Shown: in pieces, positions 32,137 to 44,014 of the stretch
How the letters are laid out: every line of letters starts with the position of its first letter
How positions within the stretch are numbered: the stretch's first letter is position 1
NCBI GenBank assembly: GCA_003439945.1
Contig: QVRM01001807.1
Location: 84,501 to 148,500 of the forward strand
Direction of reading: 5' to 3'
Source of the DNA: Dermanyssus gallinae
Lineage: Eukaryota; Arthropoda; Arachnida; Mesostigmata; Dermanyssidae
DNA: 64,000 nt
Program-made: the position numbers and the translations under genes
The notes under the pieces: model-generated
Told to the model about the DNA's origin: nothing
What the model saw: only the letters and a program-made list of their open reading frames with translations
Databases searched by the model: none

Positions 32137-33225
32137 GCTTAGACTCTTTCCGGGGGCACCAAAGGGAATTGCGTCCCACTCTGCTTGCCAGTCCTCTATA
32201 GTGGCGTTCTCTCTCTCGTTCTTTGTCGCTCTCTGTGGGTGTGCCAATATCCCACAGGTGCTGTCTTTCGGACGCCTTAAGGTCCCAGGGGATTTCTCCG
32301 GCAAGCAGCAGAGCTGCGTTTGTGCTGACCGTTCTGTAGCCTTGTATTACCCTAAGGGCTGCGATCCGCTGTGTTTTGCGCAAGATCAAGCTTTGCTTTT
32401 TTTGACTTAAGAGTTGCCTTGGCCCAAACGGCAGCCCCGACGAGCACGATTGACTCCGCTACCGTCATCAGTAGTTTCCTTATACGAGCCCGCGGTCCAT
32501 GTATGTTCGGAAGTATTCTGGCAATAGCGTTTGCCGTCTTTGATGCTTTTTCCGTAGCCTTCTTGATCCGACATAAGCCGGTCATGGACGTGTCCAACGT
32601 GATCCCAAGGTAGCAGGCTTTCTTCACGAATCTGATTGGTTGTCCTGCGACCTGTATGTTTAACGGTCGAACTCTCTTTTTGCCCGTTAAGAGAATGATT
32701 TCACTTTTTTCTGGGGCGAGTGCCAGCCCCGCGGCCTTCATCCACTCCGCTGTCGAGTGTAATGCTTTGTTTGTATGTAACTCGGGCTCATCCTCCGTTT
32801 TAGCCTGTGCTACGACCGCTAAGTCGTCAGCGTAAGCAATCATTTCTATTCCCTGGGGTAGGCCGGTTTGCCGCAGAACGTCGTCATATGCGAGGTTCCA
32901 CAACAGTGGGCCCAGGATTGAGCCCTGTGGTACCCCGGCTGTCATCGGAAAGACCACATTGCCGTTTGAAACAGGCCTCTCCTTAAGGTATCCAGAAATT
33001 ACCTTAACTAGGTACGGCGGAACTTTTTGGCGAACAAGCGTGTCCAATATGGTCTTCCATGGTAGGCTGTTAAAGGCATTCCTCACATCCAGAAGGGTGA
33101 CCATGATTAGCTGTCTTGTACAGATGGTGGATTCACGCACCTGTTCAGCTCTACTGAGCACCCTGTGGATTGCTGTTAGGGCCGATCTGTGTTTACGGAA
33201 GCCAAATTGTGTCGGTGACAGACCC
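32137..33225 (-). pseudogene. R1-X ORF2, 5' segment: reverse transcriptase
   Basis: Begins at LSPTQFGFRKHRSALTAIHR (the segment before motif A). It continues with VTLLDVRNAFNSLPW (motif A), TAGVPQGSILGPLLWNLAYD (motif B), EMIAYADDLAVVAQ (motif C intact), CYLGITLDTS, and then ALRVIQGYRTVSTNAALLLA, the R1-clade block. A frame change lies near 32370. It then runs to GAPGKSLS, where element T is inserted. The 5' end is truncated at about 33225, against R1-Y. Confidence 0.87.
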
Positions 33226-33227
33226 CC

Positions 33228-33745
33228 TGAGACCCTTGTCTAGTAGGACACCAAGATATTTGGCCTCTTTTACTTGCTTGATTTCCTGGCCCGCCACCAT
33301 CAGCTTCATGCTGTCTACTCTTTTCCTGCCTGTCAGAAGGATGGCCTCGTTCTTTTCCGGGGAAAGCTGTAGCCCGGCGCTATCCACCCATCTCTTCGTC
33401 GACCGGAGAGCTATGGTTGTCTTTAATTCTAGTTCTTCCTCTGTTTCTTGAGAAAGTATGACCAAGTCATCCGCATACACGATCATTTCTACTCCCTGTG
33501 GGAGATCTTGTCTCAGGACGTCCTCATATGTTATGTTCCAGAGCAGGGGTCCCAGGATTGACTCTTGAGGAACTTCTGCAGTCATGTCAATCTCCACTGT
33601 GCCGTTAAAAACTTTTCTGTCCTCTAAGTATCCCGAAACGGCTCTTACGAGAAATGAAGGGACCGTTTTTCTCACTAGGGTGTCTAAAATCTCTTTCCAC
33701 GGCAGACTGTTAAACGCAGTTCCTGACAGCGAGAAGGACTGCCAC
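33228..33745 (-). pseudogene. R1-Y ORF2 fragment: reverse transcriptase
   Basis: A second R1 copy in the same orientation, directly upstream of R1-X. It contains AFNSLPWKEILDTLV (end of motif A), ESILGPLLWNITYEDVL (motif B), EMIVYADDLVILSQE (motif C) and YLGVLLDKGLRG, then ends at the junction with R1-X. It is truncated at both ends; a TA tract (33750-33770) lies upstream. R1-X may have inserted into R1-Y, but no duplicated target is obvious. Confidence 0.82.
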
Positions 33746-34003
33746 AAAAAAAATATATATATATATATTTTTATTATTATATGCACACTGGTCAAATAGA
33801 TTAAATCTATCAGACACTTCCATTAAGCAAACTTATTTACTCCTATCTATCCCTTATTAAGAAAATACGAATGGTAGATAGTTCATTGCGCTTTCTCAAA
33901 ATAAGCGCGTTCTTTTGTGAATTCAAGCTTTCTATGACGCAAGCTTAATCAGTAAACCTCCGCATTGTGGATCTGAATTTATTTCTGTTGCGGCTTTGTC
34001 TAG
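33746..34003. other. TA/ATT tract and intron end, no gene
   Basis: Short TA and ATT repeats at 33750-33781, then unique AT-rich intron sequence up to the acceptor at 34003. Confidence 0.6.
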
Positions 34004-34243
34004 GTCTAAACGCATCAAGGATCATTTTAAGTATGAAAACATTACAATTGGGTTTCGCGACCGGCGAATCTACTACTTCGAGCCAAGTATGTCGAACGGA
34101 AGCAAAGATGATAGAATTTTAACCTCGAATTACGCCGCCATGGCTTATTTTTATCCTGACGGCAGTACTCGCGTTCCAACCTATCCTCTCCACAAGAAGA
34201 CACTCTTCATAAAAACTACCGTCGACGAGTACTTTTATAGCGG
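34004..34243 (+). CDS. CD36-like scavenger receptor gene, exon b (host gene)
   Basis: 240-nt exon between acceptor TTTGTCTAG (ending 34003) and donor GG|GTAAGTG (34244). Its first base completes the AGG codon opened by exon a. It encodes SKRIKDHFKYENITIGFRDR, RIYYFEPSMSNGSKDD and KKTLFIKTTVDEYFYSG. These match the CD36-family segments usually written as R-x-R-R-x-Y-x-F-x-P-x-x-S-x-G and TVDELLFSG. NIT is an N-glycosylation site. Between SNYAAMA and KKTLF it is shorter than typical family members, possibly a divergent or shortened loop. Later exons are not found in the next 30 kb, so the gene may be truncated or continue beyond the window. Confidence 0.88.
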
Positions 34244-34660
34244 GTAAGTGATTCCTTACATTTTATACATTAACAGGGCTTGTGTTGACACTCGTAATAG
34301 GCTGCAATAAGCCTGCTATAAGTATGGTCTCGTTGCCATCGCGTTTTCGTACTGAACCTAATATAGGCTTCTTGCATCACGTAAAATCGGCAATGGCTAC
34401 CCTGATACAACAAATTAACTTAATGACGTTGATGATAGCTTTGGCTAGTCTTCTGTGAGTAATTACTATGCCTTAGCATGCTAATTACTGACAACAGTTC
34501 TATCTTGGAACAATGCGTTGTTCTCCAAAACGCCATCAAAAACTCCTTTCCTATGGTTTACGACGACCTTACCTTCTATAATTATTATTTAAATGTATGC
34601 GATCACCAGTATCCGCATTTCCCTTTGCCCAGTCAGGAGCACACCACATAGTTTCAACTC
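34244..34660 (+). other. Sequence after exon b, possible further exons
   Basis: Two open segments (34323-34454 and 34498 to about 34640) have splice-like borders in compatible phase. They encode hydrophobic sequence, for example QQINLMTLMIALASLL. No confident CD36 match, so I leave them uncalled. Confidence 0.25.
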
Positions 34661-34663
34661 CCC

Positions 34664-34765
<102 letters not shown>

Positions 34766-34769
34766 AGTT

Positions 34770-37580
34770 ATTACAATTGTGGGGGTATAAACGTTTATGC
34801 CAAGGTTTATCCTGCTCCGGTCGCTTTCTATCAATTCATGGCGCCTATGATGGAAGCCACATTTCCTCTACAAACGGTCAAAGACATCATCTGTCTCAAA
34901 AACATGGCCTCGCGTCGATCCGGCGCTCTGCCACCCATCCTGACTCAACGGCACAGTGGCGTAAATACGATAAGGCCGCCGTGCATGAACCGTTACATCC
35001 CATACAAGGCTTTTTCCGTGTGACCACAGCGGGATGGTGACCCCGTCAAGCCGTAACTCACTGCTGCCATTAAGACCATTCGGCTCGGGTGTAGATAGTA
35101 TCCCTGCCCTTCTAAGAGCTCTTCTAACTATGGCGTTAAGTTCAGCGTGTCTTGTAATTCTGGAACTTTTCAGACAACTTAACGGGCGTAACCCGTCAGA
35201 GTCAACAGGTTGGCCGCATCGCAGACATGAGAAGGGCTGGCAGACGGGGGCGCCTATTCTAAGGGCTGACACCATGCGGAAGGAGTTTGGGTCCAGTATG
35301 GTGCCAAGCTGACAGGAGGGCAGCGCTTGAAGCCAGCCCCTGCTGAAGGGATGTTGAGCCGCTAGAAAGACGCACGCTCTCTGGCTGATGTTAGGCTATC
35401 TGTTCTATCCCGTGCGGACTTCTTAGTTTTGTAAGCGTCGAGAAGATTTTGATTTACGTGTTCTCTCAGAGGGCCGGGGGTCGAGTTGACTCCTGACTGT
35501 GGTATCCGCCACTATTGCTGCCTTTTGTAGTTCAATCTTTGCTTCTTCGTCAATAAGTGATTCCGCCAGAAAGCCAAATTGATTCTGGGATGCAGCATAG
35601 CACACCGCAGCTAGGTATGTGGCTCTATTTATTCCAAGGCCTCTGTTTCCCGTAGGAATGCCAGCTCTGTTCCACATGTTTCTTTCCAAGTTAATGTTTA
35701 GTATTTCACTTAGAATGCCTCTGGTGGTCTCGTCGTAGGCTGCAAGGCCTTCCATGTGTTTTAGAGTCTGGCAAGTTCGTAGCAGGTAGACAAATCTTGT
35801 TGAACCAAGACTGTGTCTCCACAGGCACAGAGCCACCTGCGGATGCACACTTGTCAGTCGTGGGCGAATCTTTACCAGATTCTCTCGTTTAGCATCAAGA
35901 GCGCGTGGAATTCCTTCGGGCATTACAGGAGAACCTAGAACATCTAGGTTATCCTGAGTTACACGAGATATCCCAGGAAGTGCTTCTATGATTGTTTGTA
36001 TAGCCTGCGCTTGATCTTAAGATGTACCTCTGACAGCTAAAACCTCGCACTTGGCCGCGTTGAGGGTCAGTCCTCCCAGTTCATTGAAGTTCAATATAGC
36101 CTGCAAATCCCTCGCCACGACATCTGCGGGACCTCCCAAGACAGCATCGTCTAGGTACCAGACATTGAAAGGGCTCTGTAGGCTAAATACCAGATCAGAA
36201 ATGCCGATGCAGAACAGAGCTGGTCCCAGTGGGTCTCCCTGCAGAATGCCAGTTTGCGACTCTATGATCGTATCTGCGTTCCAAGCTAGGATTGAGAAAT
36301 CTCTATAACCCTGCCATATCATCGGATAGAGTCGTGGAGCTTTTCTCTTTACTTCGTCCAAAATGTTGTCCCTTCGTATTGTGTTGAACGCGTTTCGGAA
36401 GTCTAGTTTGACTAGTACTTTTGTCGGACCTTCTGCGTAGCGTGTAGCGTGTACAGTAATTTCTGCTCCTCTTCTAATGGCAACACCTATTTGATGGGGT
36501 GAAACAGCAGCAACTATGGTCCGTTTGTTCATAGCCATCGCGATCTTTGAAGCCATTCTTCGTAGAGTTAGCCCGCATGCTATGGGCCTGATGGAATAAT
36601 CCTTCTTTCGGAGGGCAGTTAAACTTGCGCCATAAAAAACGGGTTGGCAGAACGATGGCAAAGCCCCATTGAGCACTCTAGCCATAAGAATGCCTAGCTC
36701 TTCCAGAAGACGCTCTAAGGATGGAATCGTTTGGCTAAGCATGTCCCGAAGATGTCGAGGCTGTAGGCCGTCTAAACCGGCTCCACTTGCAAAAGGGAAA
36801 GATCGAATGGTCTCTAAAACGAGAGGCCCTTCAATTTTATCCAGGCCTGCTGTTGCAGAAGGTCTAACTGTTCTTGACACCCGAGTGGACTAACTGGGTG
36901 TTTGCTGCGTAGCTTAGACTCGGTATGTTCATTTTGTGGTGCCAATGTGTCTGAGGAGAGTAGCGATCGAACAGCAGAGCGAATATAGCCCTCTGCTAAT
37001 TTAATCTCTGCCTAGCGCACGCTATACTAGTCGTTGGAGAAATGAGACCTCTTGCCGATCGTGCTAGGCATGGTCGAATCAGCAAGACTTTGAAGTGTTC
37101 GAAAGTCTATTTCCGCTACATTACTTTTAATGATGTTAGTAAGTGTTTTCTCCTGATTTTTTTGGTGAGGTAGTGTAAACATCAATGATGAAAGCATTAT
37201 GAGATTATTCCAACTTTCAAGATCGAGCTTCGTATTCAAGTTGCTTAATGCTGTCGTATATGCTGTAGCACAGATTTCTCTAGCTCCACGAGGTATGATT
37301 CTGGCAAGCCTTAAACTTCTGCGGGCATGTGATAAGACTTGTACTAATAATTTCGAGTCAGGTTGGGTGTCGGTGTTTAATGTAATGGTTATCTGGTTAT
37401 TCGGTCCCGGATTATTATCCGTACGAAGGCTTCGACAAAGAGCTACAGAGTGTTTTCATGTTATGTGAATCTTCAGGCCCTTAGATGATCTTACGGCCTG
37501 CCCACAGTAGTTGCAAACATGTGGTGTCTGGGAGAGCGGTAAAGCCATCTCCGAGTCGTTCTCGGTGGCATCTCGAATAT
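34770..37580 (-). mobile_element. RLE-C: R2-like non-LTR retrotransposon, degenerate
   Basis: Covers ORF2 from the N-terminal finger (CNYCGQAVRSSKGLKIH near 37490-37540) to the endonuclease and a 3' UTR with a TAA tail. The 5' end meets a 149-bp ATT tract, beyond which RLE-D starts in the opposite direction. Confidence 0.8.
34868..37560 (-). pseudogene. RLE-C ORF2, multiply frameshifted
   Basis: Pieces in order: the finger near 37500; the helical domain at 37027-37239 (LESWNNLIMLSSLMFTLPHQ, equivalent to EAWYGLFSFAPVVLRLP in RLE-A); and the reverse transcriptase at 36017-36880. The last has SIRPIACGLTLRRMASKIAM, VLVKLDFRNAFNTIRRDNIL (motif A), TGILQGDPLGPALFCIGISD (motif B) and VWYLDDAVLGG (motif C intact). 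A thumb region follows (35423-35923). The C-terminal CLRCGQPVDSDGLRPLSC cluster and the endonuclease RLDGVTI...LVWDVTV (34868-35275) end it. In the endonuclease, Leu replaces the Pro of RPDG. Non-functional. Confidence 0.82.
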
Positions 37581-37593
37581 TGTGGTATTGTTG

Positions 37594-37743
<150 letters not shown>

Positions 37744-37744
37744 T

Positions 37745-40560
37745 ACGGCTGAACGGCTGCTCAACCGATATTTTGAGGTTGGAGCGTCTGATCTACTATT
37801 CAAAAATAACAACTCACTGCGCCGACAATTAAAACGCCATTTTCACTTGGCACGGCGAGGCATGTGAAGTGGACAGCCACAGCAAAGCCAGCAACTGCTT
37901 AGCTTCAAAGAGGTAGCAGCAATGGCTAATGAGTTTCGATGCGTTCTATGTGTTTTCCTACGAAGCGGGGTGTCCAGATCCACGCAGGAAGAACTCATAA
38001 GAAGAAGATAGCCAAGTGTAGTGGACCAGCAGTGCTCCAACAGGCCGCTGCCACTACTAGCAGCATCTCACAACCGCTGCCTTCTTCGCACGCTCCACAA
38101 GCAGAATTCTTTCCTCAACCCGCCAGCCAGCCGCCAGTTAATAAAGGGCCGACACCTGATCATCACCTGCCGCCTTCTTTTCCTCTTTCTCTTCACAAGT
38201 TACTCGCCAACGCCAAGATGACACGCAAGGTGCTGCGCAGGATCCCAAAGGGAGCTAGAATTCCCTTGCGCGGACTCTTCCACCGTCTGCTTAAAGACGT
38301 CGTGAAAAAGAATGAGGAAGCGAGCTGGACCGCGCTGCTTACCCTCGCCCCAAAAGTCCTCCACGTCGACAAGGACACTCAAGGAGTCCATAGCTTGGCC
38401 AGCGTAGTCAAAGAAAAGGTGGCCCTTTTCGGAGCTGCCACTCTCACTTGCATTGAGGCTGAGGGGCGAGGCAAACGTGCATTGACGGATAAAGCTCGCG
38501 CCCAGATCGCTGCTCACAAGTTTTCCATGGATTTTAATGTGCGGAGCGTCATTTGAATCTTGTCTTCCAATGACACGATTGCGCCCGTAACAAAGGAGTC
38601 GATTGATGAGGTGATTGCAAAACACCCTCCTGCTCCCACAGGGGACGTGGTACCACCATCTCCTATCGGCTTGCCAGCAATTGGGTCATGCTCAAGCGAG
38701 AATGTTGCCAAGGCACTTCGCACCTTTCCATCCGGTGCGGCGGGACGCCACTCATAATGGTGCAGAAATAATTGCCCACACTGCTCGCACCTTCCTCGAA
38801 AACAACGAGAAATGCTGCCTCCTAAAATTAGATTTAACTTGAACAAACGAGGATAACTTTTGGCAGAGGTTTCCAAGCACGCCCCGGCCCTCTATCCAAT
38901 GATGCACCAGGCATATATCAGGCCGACTCCTCTGATGTTCGGTGAAGTTGAAATCAGGTCATCAGCCGGTTGTCAGCAGGGAGACTTAGCGGCTACTCTT
39001 GCGTTTAGCTTGCTGTTGCATCAGTACGTCAAACAGGTGACATCCAAGGTCCCTCTGTTTTACCTCGACGATGGGACTCTTCTTGACAACGATCCTTCGG
39101 CATTACTCAAAGGATCTCAGAGCGTTCGAGCAATGCAGCGGGATGCAGCTTAACCCATCTAAATACGAGTTATTCCTACAGGGTTTCGAGGACGAAGAGA
39201 GACAGCAGGTGATTGCAGAATTTAACAGCAACTTCCCGGGCATCCTTGTAAAGGACCGGTGTGAACTGGACCTGCTGGGTACGGCGGTCTTCCCTGAAAT
39301 GATCGGCCCGGTACTGGCCGAGAAGGGAGAACAACTTTCCCGACTTTACCAGAGGCTGGGTCATCTCGGTAGACATTAAGCCTACTTTCTGCTTCGGCAG
39401 CAATGGGAGTACAAAAGGTCCTGTATGTACCACGGACCTCACCTACCTTCCTTTTACCGTCAGAAACTTTGGACCTCGACGACCAAGTGAGGAGAGCCTT
39501 GGAAAACATCATTGACCTGACGCTCAATGATAAGGCATGGATGCAGGCAAGCCTATCAGTCCGGCTGGGTGGAATGGGCATTTGCTCGGCCACGGACCTT
39601 GCCTTGCCCGCTTTTCTTGCTTCGTCGCATAGCTGCGCCTCTACAGTGGCCGCTACTACCGGCGGACTCATTAGCCACCAACAAGACGCCATTCGGATCT
39701 GGGACGCGCGTCAGTCTGGTCGTCCTTCTGAGGAACAGGTCACTAGGCAGAAGGGGTGGGACCAAACTGCTACTCAGGCTACCCACTTAACTCTTCTGTC
39801 TGCCTGTGAGTTAGATATAGACGGCATTAGACTGAAAGCGGTTTCATCCGACTCTGCCGGAGCGTGGCTTGACGTGTTTCCGTCCGAGCTAGTCGGCAGT
39901 AAGCTAGCTGATGACCACTTCCGTGCCGCCAGTGGCCTCAGCCTTGGCATTGCCATGTTTGAGACAGAGGCATGCCCGTGTGGTGGAACGGTGGATGAAC
40001 GTGGCCTGCACCGACTTAGTTGCACTAAGCTGGCTGGGCTTACGCAGGGCCGCCACGATGCCATTAATGACAGCCTGGTGGACTACAGAGCGACGACAAG
40101 CATCGACCAGACGGCCTTACCAGCCGAGACTGGGACCGCAATCGGCCGCTGGCATGGGACGTCACCGTCTCCGACACGTACGCCCTCGGCTATCGTGCAC
40201 TAGCCAACGCGGGCGTCGGCAACATTATCCACCAATGGGAGATGCACAAACGGCGCTTATACGCGCATCTCCTTAAGGACCACGTTGTAATGGCGTTCGG
40301 CCTCGAGTCATCTGGCGTTTGGGGCAAGAATGCACTCAAACTGACAAAGAAGCTTGGGAAGAAGCTTTTTGAGGCTACAGCGGAGCCGAAATCGACCGCT
40401 TTCCTCCGACAGAGAGTGTCATTAGAATTACAGAGAGGCAACCCCAAGATGATGTTGAGTGGTCACCGACACTCAAGCAATAAAATAATATAAGCAATAT
40501 TGTAGATATTATATAAGCAATATATTGATAATTGGGATACAGTATTATTATTATTAGTAT
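37745..40560 (+). mobile_element. RLE-D: R2-like non-LTR retrotransposon, degenerate
   Basis: Plus-strand member of the RLE group. It has a leader, ORF2 from the finger to the endonuclease, and a 3' UTR with AATAAAATAAT ending in ATT repeats (about 40540-40560). ORF1 is absent. It is more distant from A, B and E than those are from each other. Confidence 0.78.
37922..40492 (+). pseudogene. RLE-D ORF2 with part of the reverse transcriptase deleted
   Basis: The ATG at 37922 opens MANEFRCVLC. A frameshift then leads to FPTKRGVQIHAGRTH, completing a C-x2-C...H-x4-H finger. A Pro-rich linker and the helical domain (PKGARIPLRGLFHRLL...NEEASWTALLTLAPKVL) follow. After RTFPSGAAG the sequence skips to the HTARTFLENNEKCCLLKLD region, so much of the fingers subdomain is lost. 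Then come GCQQGDLAATLAF, VPLFYLDDGTLL (motif C intact), the CPCGG...HRLSC cluster, and the endonuclease PDGLTS...LAWDVTVSDT in a shifted frame. Not functional. Confidence 0.8.
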
Positions 40561-40689
40561 TTCGTATTAGTGCTACTTCTGCAGTAAAACAAAGTGGTTG
40601 CTGGCTTGGCTGTAGCTATCGACTTCTCATTCCTTGCCTTTCCAAAGAAAAACGTCGTGTTCATTGTCGGCGCGATGAGTTGTTGATAT
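40561..40689. other. No gene recognised
   Basis: Short unique stretch between RLE-D and the R1 5'-UTR fragment. Confidence 0.5.
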
Positions 40690-41033
40690 AACTGTTGGCG
40701 CCACTGTTGATTAGATATTCCAACATCAAAATTCAGTTGAGCAGTCGTTAGAATTCGGATTTGAGTGACAGCGGCATGCTGCTTAAAGCCTACGGACCGT
40801 TACGCGGGTGGTTTCGTTTTGTTTCACCATGTCGTGTGGATCCTCACAGCCTCAGGGCTGCTCGTGCCTCTGTTGCATGGCCACAAACAGTACACTAAAC
40901 TGATCACTGAGTTACAAGCATTACTCTGGTATGTTACTTCGTGGGTTTACCAACCTGCACACACATGAATGGACGTGTTTCCTTGGAGCTCGATATACGC
41001 ACGGCCGCACTCCTTGGCGTCCGCCATATTAAT
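40690..41033 (-). mobile_element. R1 5' UTR fragment, third diverged copy
   Basis: Aligns with the outer half of the 5' UTR of R1-L (about 6020-6320). Shared landmarks are CGGGTGGTTTCGTTTT, CACAGC, TGATCACTGA, GTTTACC and the CACGGCCGCACTCCTTGGCG end. The AT-rich inner half and the ORFs are missing. Because R1 elements normally lose the 5' end, a piece with only the 5' UTR indicates a secondary deletion. Confidence 0.6.
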
Positions 41034-41143
41034 GGTTATTATTATTATTATTTTCCGCTTATAAAATTAAATATTTTTTTATTTATATAATTTCACTATG
41101 TTAGCACTTTGGAATGGACAATTGTTTCCGCGCGAAGGTGTGA

Positions 41144-44014
41144 TCACGGGTTCTCTAACCCAGGGTTAGCGCAGTTCAACAATGTGCCCCGAACAGACAC
41201 TGCGTTTCCTCGTTGAATGTCGAGCGACATCCTCTGACGCAAGAATTCGGATGCCCTCGAGTCTCCTGTCGAAAGATTAAGGCTTTTACCGACCCGCTGA
41301 ATCAGCTTGAGCGTAAGGGGGCCTGCAGCTCCCATAGTCTCGAACGCCAACGGACAAAATTCGTGCGGATAATCGACGCTTGAATATTTTCTGCATTTAT
41401 TAGCCTCAGCTAACCTGGAGGCATGACCTGCTCGGTCCGCACCTGCACCGACCATCGAAGGGGCTCATGAGTCGGTTACAGTTGCGTCCCAAACAAGCAT
41501 GCGGCCACGCTCAAAGGGCGTCAAAGTCAGACCGTAAGGTCTTTTTCCATCATCCCTCGAAAGATCCGGGGGCTCTAGAACGCACGGGAAGCCGGCGGAC
41601 CTGAGTGCGCGGCTAAAGATGTCATTTAAAGCGGAGGGACGCGCTCGTCGGCCTGCACTCAACGCGCATGACAGGCCATGATGGGCCAAGGCGTCCACGA
41701 AATCACCACAACGACATCGGTGGGGCACGACTAGGTCAACACCAAGCCGCAGCCCTGCGCTTATACGCGTCGTCTCGTCGTCTAACAGAGTCCCAATTCG
41801 CGAGCAGGGTAGGGCCTGTAGCCAAGCCCCAGCCCCTTGGCTGCTAACAGCTCGAAGCCTGGCTCTATCAGCAACAGAAGGTGCTCTATTAATCAGGCCT
41901 GCTAGTCGCTTTTCATGTAAGGGGGCTATCCAACTACCCTGGTTAGACCTATCCTCCGGAGGAGAATCAAGTAGCAACGATAATTCTTCAATCAGCTTTT
42001 GAAGTTCAACGTTATAGGCATCCCAACCATCACTGTCCAATCATGTTTTAACCCTGTCCGCCGCCTGGGTCAATGACGCCACGATGGCGGGTCCTGCCAT
42101 CATGACCGCGTCCGGCACACCTAGACCGCCTAAAGAAACCGGGAGCATTACTTGTTTCCTTGCCGCATCAGTCAGCTTAAGATTTAGTATGATCTCTAAA
42201 ATGTCTAAACTAAGTCCATTAAATGGTTGTAAAAGCTCTGGTGATCAAAGCAGGTTGGAACCTCTAAGAAGGTGTGTTAACCTCGTGGCTGAAAACAAGA
42301 TCTAAGAAGGAATAGACCGCAGTAGGCGCCTAATTGGGGTAGTCTGCCTGTGGCGAAGTCGAGTTTAACTCTTTGACTGTCTAATGCTTTTGCAATGCCG
42401 TCTGGCAATAAGGGGACACCTAGCAGCTCCAGGTTAACCTTGTCTACTACGCGACAGCCCGGGAGCAAGTTTAAAAGGTTACTTAAATCTAATGGCTCAA
42501 ATTCTTTAGGAGCTGTGACATACACTTCACATTTAACCGGGTTCAGTGTCAGCCCGCTAATTGCACTAAAATCATTAACTTTCCGGATATCGTCAAGTAC
42601 GGTCGGGGGGTCCCCGCCCAGAATCCCGTCATCCAAGTACCAGGCATTAAGGGGAGACTGCCGTGAATCCATTAATTCCTTGATACACAAACAAAAAAGT
42701 GGAGGACCCAGGGGATCACCCTACTGAAGACCTGTCTGCGAGGCCATAACGCTCTGGGGCATTACTAGGTGGGATGGTCCTGAACCATAGGCCAGATTCG
42801 TCTGGTGAAACAGTAATGGTGCCCACGACTTGACGGCTCGAAGCAAGTGGTCTCTCCGGACGCTATTGAAGGCGTTTCGGAAGTCCAATTTGACCATTAC
42901 CGTTGGAATTTTGCGCGACTGCAAAAATGCACGGGCACAGTGGACCACTACCTCTGTACCCCCGGGGGTAGCGAATCCCAGCTGGTGTTGACCAAGTGTT
43001 GCTGAAATAGCTTCCTTATTATCGTAGCAGCCGATTTTGGCCGCCAGTCGGCGAACGACTGACGAACAAGCGATCGGACGTAATGAGCTATCTTTTTTTT
43101 TAATGCAAACATTCTTGCCCCAAAGATGAGTGGTAAAAGAGAAGACGGGGGTGAGCCCCATCTAAGCACATCAACCACTTGATGCAATGGCGTCCGCTAG
43201 TCGACTGGCCGTGCTCCCCAGTGCACCAGACAACAAGTCCTGCAACAGACGAGGCCTTATGAAGTCTAGGTCGGCAGCTGAACTTCGGATAAAAGTCTTC
43301 ATTGCACTCAGCACCTCTTCACGTGAGGTTGAGGAAGGCAGCGTGACTGCCGGGGTGAGGGCACGGAAAGATCCAATGGCGCGTCTGGATGTTTGGAGCG
43401 AGAGCTTCCGTATTTTCGTTGGCTGACGCTAGCGTATCCTGGGAGCTCATCAATTTGGCAGCACCGAAAATATCGCCTTCTGACAGCTTGACCCTCACTC
43501 GTCTGAGAAGGTCGCCATCGCGGTGGGCCATAACTTTGCGTCCAGATTCCTCGTACGTCAGATCCTTGAGCCTTAGTCCCGATGTAGAGTCAAGTAGGTT
43601 CTTCCTGACCAGGACGGACAGGGATTGAGCGTCTTTCCTGGCCCGAGGAAGTCTCAACACGGCCGGAACGAAGGAGAATAGAGAGTACCAGGCGAAGAGG
43701 TCGTTGTCCTTGGCGACGTTTAGGAAGACCTTAGTGAGCTCCTCCGCAACAGCAGGCCGCACAGATTTAGGTAATATGCGTAACAGTTTGGCATGACGCA
43801 TGTTTGCCTGGATGTCAGAAAGTAGTGTGTTAACATCAAATTCTTCTGCCAGAGCCTGGTGGGATGTGGACGGCCTGTTGACGGCGTCGGCGTGTCTGAC
43901 CGATATATGTCTGGCAAGACCCCTTCTCGTGAAGACAGCTTTACACACAGGACATGTAGCCCTGTTGGGGTCACCAACAACAAGAGTATCGTTTGAGTTT
44001 TCGTTGTCTGGCAT
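41144..44014 (-). pseudogene. RLE-E ORF2: finger, reverse transcriptase, endonuclease
   Basis: From ATG 44014 (MPDNENSNDTLVVGDPNRAT) comes the finger CPVC-x11-H-x4-H, then the helical domain (FAWYSLFSFVPAVLRLPRAR). The reverse transcriptase has MVKLDFRNAFNSVRRDHLL (motif A), ASQTGLQ at a TAG (about 42723) interrupting QQGDPLGPPLF, and AWYLDDGILGGD (motif C intact). The C-terminal CRCGDFV...HHGLSC cluster and RPYGLT...LVWDATV follow. Tyr replaces the catalytic Asp of the PD pair. Frame changes occur near 43330, 43160, 42280, 42050 and 41460. Clearly inactive. Confidence 0.84.

Larger units (their letters stand above)
13849..34003 (+). other. Intron of the CD36-like gene, about 20.2 kb, filled with transposons
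   Basis: Bounded by GTAAGA at 13849 and a pyrimidine-rich acceptor TTTGTCTAG ending at 34003. Most of it is recognisable mobile DNA in both orientations: RLE-B, a SINE, R1-W, R1-Z, two sibling mariners, Q1, a second mariner, an R2-clade fragment, Tc1, R1-X with nested T, and R1-Y. Confidence 0.75.

Noticed and set aside
34277..34320. Splice acceptor at 34276 (AACAG) as the start of the next CD36 exon
   Set aside because: In the phase left by exon b the frame reaches a TAA after about ten codons.
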